Source of the DNA: Candidatus Limnocylindrales bacterium
GTDB lineage: Bacteria > Chloroflexota > Limnocylindria > Limnocylindrales > CSP1-4
DNA: 8,168 bases
Reading direction: 5' to 3'
NCBI GenBank assembly: GCA_031292335.1
Contig: JARLHH010000340.1
Location: forward strand, 1 to 8,168
Position 1 is the first letter of the stretch; each line of letters starts with the position of its first letter. The position numbers and the translations under genes were made by a program. The notes beneath the pieces were generated by a model. That model was not told where the DNA came from. It did no database searches and saw only the letters and a program-made list of their open reading frames with translations. Below, one piece after another: positions 5,281-8,168 of the stretch.

Positions 5281-6693
5281 ATGGCGACCGCCGCTCCCAC
5301 CGCGACCGGACGCGTGATCCAGATCACCGGGCCCGTCGTCGACATCGAGTTCCCCGCGGGGCAGCTGCCCCAGATCTACAACGCGGTGGAGATCGTGCGA
5401 CCGGATCACGACCCGCTCGTCTGCGAGGTCCAGTCGCACCTGGGCAATGACTGGGTCCGCGCCGTGGCGATGACCACCACGGACGGCCTGGCCCGCGGCA
5501 CCGAGGTCCGCGACACGGGCGCCCCGATCTCCGTTCCGGTCGGAGCGGTCACCCTGGGCCGCATCTTCGACGTGCTGGGCAACGCGATCGACGGGAAGGA
5601 GCCGGTTGACCGGAGCCTGGTCCTGCCGATTCACCGTGCGGCGCCGGCGTTCGACGAGCAGACCACGGACGTCGAGGTCTTCGAGACCGGGATCAAGGTG
5701 ATCGACCTGATCTGCCCCTTCAAGAAGGGCGGCAAGATCGGCATCTTCGGCGGCGCCGGCGTCGGCAAGACCGTGATCATCCAGGAGCTGATCCGGAACG
5801 TCGCCCAGGAGCACGCGGGCGTGTCGGTGTTCGCCGGGGTGGGCGAGCGGTCGCGCGAGGGCAACGACCTGATCAAGGAGATGACCGAGTCGGGCGTCCT
5901 CGCGAAGACGGCGTTCGTCTTCGGCCAGATGAACGAGCCGCCCGGCGCCCGGCTGCGGGTCGGCCTGTCGGCCCTCACGATGGCGGAGTACTTTCGGGAC
6001 GAGGAAGGCAGGGACGTCCTCCTCTTCATCGACAACATCTTCCGGTTCACCCAGGCGGGTTCCGAGGTCTCGGCGCTGCTCGGCCGGATGCCCTCCGCGG
6101 TCGGCTACCAGCCGAACCTGGCCACCGAGATGGCCGGCCTCCAGGAGCGGATCACTTCGACCAAGAAGGGCTCGATCACGAGCCTCCAGGCGGTCTTCGT
6201 GCCGGCCGACGACTACACCGACCCGGCCCCGGCCACCACGTTCGCCCACCTGGACTCCACGATCCGGCTGGAGCGCCGCATCACGGAGCTGGGCATCTAC
6301 CCGGCCGTCGATCCGCTCACCTCGACCTCGCGGGTCCTCGACCCGAACGTCGTGGGCCAGGAGCACTACGACGTCGCCCGTGAGGTCCAGCGCGTCCTCC
6401 AGCGCCTCCGCGACCTCCAGGACATCATCGCGATCCTGGGCATCGACGAGCTGTCCGAGGAGGACAAGGCAACCGTCGCCCGGGCGCGCCGGCTTGAGCG
6501 CTTCATGAGCCAGCCGTTTTTCGTGGGCGAGGTGTTCACCGGCCGGCCCGGCGTCTACGTGCCGATCAAGGACACCGTGACCTCGTTCCGGGACGTCCTG
6601 GAGGGCAAGGCCGACTCGCTCCCGGAGCAGGCGTTCTTCCTCGCCGGCACGCTCGACGACGTCCGCGCGAACGCCGCCAAGCTGCAGGGGTAG
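5281..6693 (+). CDS. atpD: F1Fo ATP synthase subunit beta (catalytic)
   Basis: A 470-residue catalytic subunit that makes ATP from ADP and phosphate. The N-terminal barrel opens with GRVIQITGPVVDIEF. The Walker A motif GGAGVGKT spans residues 157-164, with Lys163. The catalytic glutamate is Glu189 in GVGERSREGND. Walker B is LLFIDNIFRFTQAGSEVSALL. The adenine-pocket segment IYPAVDPLTSTSR is intact. The gamma-contacting DELSEED loop is at 389-395, unchanged from the textbook motif. An upstream in-frame ATG at 5269 would add four residues; it is disfavoured by the ribosome-binding site spacing. The stop codon region doubles as the ribosome-binding site of atpC. Identity is certain; the start is uncertain by four codons. 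Confidence 0.97.
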   Translation: MATAAPTATGRVIQITGPVVDIEFPAGQLPQIYNAVEIVRPDHDPLVCEVQSHLGNDWVRAVAMTTTDGLARGTEVRDTGAPISVPVGAVTLGRIFDVLGNAIDGKEPVDRSLVLPIHRAAPAFDEQTTDVEVFETGIKVIDLICPFKKGGKIGIFGGAGVGKTVIIQELIRNVAQEHAGVSVFAGVGERSREGNDLIKEMTESGVLAKTAFVFGQMNEPPGARLRVGLSALTMAEYFRDEEGRDVLLFIDNIFRFTQAGSEVSALLGRMPSAVGYQPNLATEMAGLQERITSTKKGSITSLQAVFVPADDYTDPAPATTFAHLDSTIRLERRITELGIYPAVDPLTSTSRVLDPNVVGQEHYDVAREVQRVLQRLRDLQDIIAILGIDELSEEDKATVARARRLERFMSQPFFVGEVFTGRPGVYVPIKDTVTSFRDVLEGKADSLPEQAFFLAGTLDDVRANAAKLQG

Positions 6694-6703
6694 GGACGCG
6701 GCC

Positions 6704-7132
6704 ATGCCGTTCCGGCTGGAGATCGTCACCCCGGAGAAGCGGGCCTACGCGGACGACGTGGACTTCGCGACGCTTCCCGGCAGCGAGGGCGAGCTGGGCA
6801 TCCTGCCGCACCACGCCCCGCTCATCTCGATCCTGGGGGCGGGCGAGCTGCGCGTCCGGAAGGGCGGCGTCGAGGAGTCGTTCGCGATCATCGGCGGCTT
6901 CGTCCAGGTGCTCCCGGACAAGGTGGTCGTGATGGCGGAGACCGCGGACCTGGCTTCCGAGATCGACCTGGAGCGCGCGCAGCAGGCGCGGGCGGCCGCC
7001 GAGCGCGTCCTGGAAGCGGGGATCATGGAGCCCGTCGACCTGGCCCAGGCCCGGGCCGAGCTGCAGGCCGCCGTCGTCCGGATCCGGGTCGCCGAGCGCC
7101 GCCACCGGGAGGGGCCGCATCGGCGCGGGTAG
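6704..7132 (+). CDS. atpC: F1Fo ATP synthase subunit epsilon
   Basis: A 142-residue rotor-foot subunit that couples gamma to the c-ring and can inhibit ATP hydrolysis. The N-terminal beta-sandwich (about 1-83) has LPGSEGELGILPHHAPLIS and GGFVQVLPDKV. The C-terminal helical pair (about 86-131) is present in full, so self-inhibition is possible. It contains Ile87-Asp88-Leu89-Glu90-Arg91-Ala92, matching the I/LDxxRA ATP-binding motif of Bacillus epsilon. By eye, though, the helper arginines at Bacillus PS3 positions 99 and 122 look replaced by Ala. The end is a basic His/Arg-rich tail of about ten residues. The ribosome-binding site AGGGA (6692-6696) overlaps the atpD stop codon, implying coupled translation. 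Confidence 0.95.
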   Translation: MPFRLEIVTPEKRAYADDVDFATLPGSEGELGILPHHAPLISILGAGELRVRKGGVEESFAIIGGFVQVLPDKVVVMAETADLASEIDLERAQQARAAAERVLEAGIMEPVDLAQARAELQAAVVRIRVAERRHREGPHRRG

Positions 7133-7157
7133 CGCCGGACGCGGCCTCGGGACAGCC

Positions 7158-8168
7158 ATGGCGGACGCCCGCCCGTTCCACTGGGAGTACACCCCCGACC
7201 CGGTTGCGCGCGAGCTCTTCCGGATCGAGGGAGGCCGTCCGCTCTCGGGCACCGTCCGGGTCAGCGGCGCCAAGAACGCCGCCCTCAAGCTGCTCGCCGC
7301 GTCGGTCCTGACGGGGGAACGCTGCCGCTTCACGAACGTCCCGGAGATCGAGGACGTCCGGGTGATGGTCGCCACGCTGATGGACCTCGGCGTCGTCGTC
7401 GACCACCCGGGGCACGGCATCTACGAGGTGGCGTCGGGCGACGTGGACTGGCTGTTCGTCCCCCTGGAGGCGGCGGCCAAGATGCGGGCCAGCTTCATCC
7501 TCCTGGGACCGCTCCTGTCGCGCTTCGGCCGGGTGATCATGAGCAACCCGGGCGGCGACCGGATCGGGCGGCGTCCGGTCAACCTCCACGTGGACGCGAT
7601 GCGCGCGCTCGGCGCGGAGATCGAGTACCGCAACGGCTACTACTTCGCCAAGGCGCCGGGCCGGCTCCGCGGCGGCGAGGTGACGTTCCCCTTCGTGTCG
7701 GTCATGGGCACGGAGAACGCGATCCTGGCCGCGACGCTGGCGGACGGGCAGACCACGATCCGCCCTGCGGCCCAGGAACCCGAGGTGGACGACCTGATCG
7801 CGTTCCTGCAGAAGATGGGCGCCGCGGTGGAGCGGGTCGCCCCCGACACCATCGTGGTGGACGGCCGGCGGCGCCTCCGGGGCGCGGACCACGGCGTGAT
7901 CCCCGACCGGATCGAGGCCGGGACGTTCGTGGTCGCCGCCGCGGTCGCCGGCGGGCACGTGACCCTGGAAGGGGCACCGTGCGAGCTCCTCGGGGCGTTC
8001 CTGGAGACGCTCGCCGCGATGGGCGTCAACGTCGCCTGCGGCCGCGACCGCATCGAGGTGCGCGGCATCCCGCCAGGCGAGGGCGTCTACCGCGCCTGCG
8101 ACGTGGAGACCGCGCCCTACCCGGGCCTCGCAACCGACCTCCAGTCGCCGGTCAGCGTGCTGCTCACC
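7158..8168 (+). CDS. murA: UDP-N-acetylglucosamine 1-carboxyvinyltransferase, Asp-type active site (partial, 3' end outside window)
   Basis: The first 337 residues of the cytoplasmic enzyme that transfers enolpyruvate from PEP to UDP-GlcNAc, the first committed step of peptidoglycan synthesis. Visible landmarks are Lys39-Asn40 in SGAKNAAL (E. coli Lys22-Asn23), Arg110 in KMRAS (Arg91), Arg139 in IGRRPVNLH (Arg120), the PDRIEAGTF segment and the general base Asp327 in ATDLQ (Asp305). The residue at the Cys115 position is Asp134 (PGGDRIG), as in fosfomycin-insensitive MurA of Mycobacterium and Chlamydia. A 17-residue N-terminal extension precedes FRIEGG; no start codon lies between ATG 7158 and the conserved core, so it should be translated. 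A weak GGGA ribosome-binding site is at 7149-7152. About 100 residues, including the Arg397 region, lie beyond the window. It is 25 bp from atpC with no terminator, so co-transcription is likely. Confidence 0.95.
   Translation, partial: MADARPFHWEYTPDPVARELFRIEGGRPLSGTVRVSGAKNAALKLLAASVLTGERCRFTNVPEIEDVRVMVATLMDLGVVVDHPGHGIYEVASGDVDWLFVPLEAAAKMRASFILLGPLLSRFGRVIMSNPGGDRIGRRPVNLHVDAMRALGAEIEYRNGYYFAKAPGRLRGGEVTFPFVSVMGTENAILAATLADGQTTIRPAAQEPEVDDLIAFLQKMGAAVERVAPDTIVVDGRRRLRGADHGVIPDRIEAGTFVVAAAVAGGHVTLEGAPCELLGAFLETLAAMGVNVACGRDRIEVRGIPPGEGVYRACDVETAPYPGLATDLQSPVSVLLT

Noticed and set aside
5251..6729. 492-codon minus-strand frame over atpD
   Set aside because: It is an exact antisense shadow of the beta subunit, rich in Asp, Arg, Leu and Val without a domain pattern.
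7133..7157. Possible terminator between atpC and murA
   Set aside because: The 25-bp gap has no stable stem followed by a U-tract.
7023..7958. Minus-strand frame opposite murA
   Set aside because: It is antisense to the clear MurA reading frame and of low complexity. murA itself is open from 7158 to the window end.

Overview
This window is one head-to-tail gene cluster on the + strand from a GC-rich bacterium. It holds an essentially complete F1Fo ATP synthase operon (atpZ-B-E-F-H-A-G-D-C), followed after 25 bp by the 5' part of murA, which runs off the right edge. No minus-strand gene, RNA gene, mobile element, repeat array or foreign-looking stretch is supported. The long reverse-strand and alternate-frame ORFs are shadows of GC-rich codon usage.

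Organism: the strong G/C preference at third positions, the use of GTG starts, separate b and delta genes (no mycobacterial-type b-delta fusion), a single b gene (no b/b' pair), an AtpZ-type first gene and a MurA with Asp in place of the usual active-site Cys all suggest a high-GC soil- or groundwater-type lineage. I lean to Chloroflexota, with Actinomycetota as the main alternative. This is inferred from gene order and the general look of the proteins, not from a phylogeny.

Layout: positions 8-37 hold a good sigma70-type promoter with an extended -10 element. This moves the start of atpZ to GTG 68. atpZ (68-286) is followed by a 106-bp gap where many operons carry atpI; none is present. The Fo genes follow: atpB (393-1388, subunit a), atpE (1442-1651, subunit c) and atpF (1673-2266, subunit b). 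The F1 genes come next: atpH (2266-2811, delta), atpA (2837-4372, alpha), atpG (4400-5254, gamma), atpD (5281-6693, beta) and atpC (6704-7132, epsilon). murA starts at 7158. From atpB onward the gaps are short (about -1 to 53 bp) and no terminator is seen, so one long transcript reaching into murA is likely.

How the parts work together: a, b and the c-ring form the membrane proton motor. The ligands seen in c (Glu52, Ile at the Na+-ligand position) point to H+ rather than Na+. Delta and b form the stator; gamma and epsilon form the rotor stalk; alpha and beta carry intact nucleotide-binding motifs. MurA commits UDP-GlcNAc to peptidoglycan synthesis, so the transcript may link energy supply with cell-wall building.

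I did not find an undescribed system here. The points most worth a second look are the Cys-to-Asp change in MurA (predicted fosfomycin insensitivity), the small GC hairpins placed just before the ribosome-binding sites of atpB and atpE, the stacked Shine-Dalgarno cores before atpE, the cysteine pair in the outer loop of subunit a, and the atpD start-site ambiguity.
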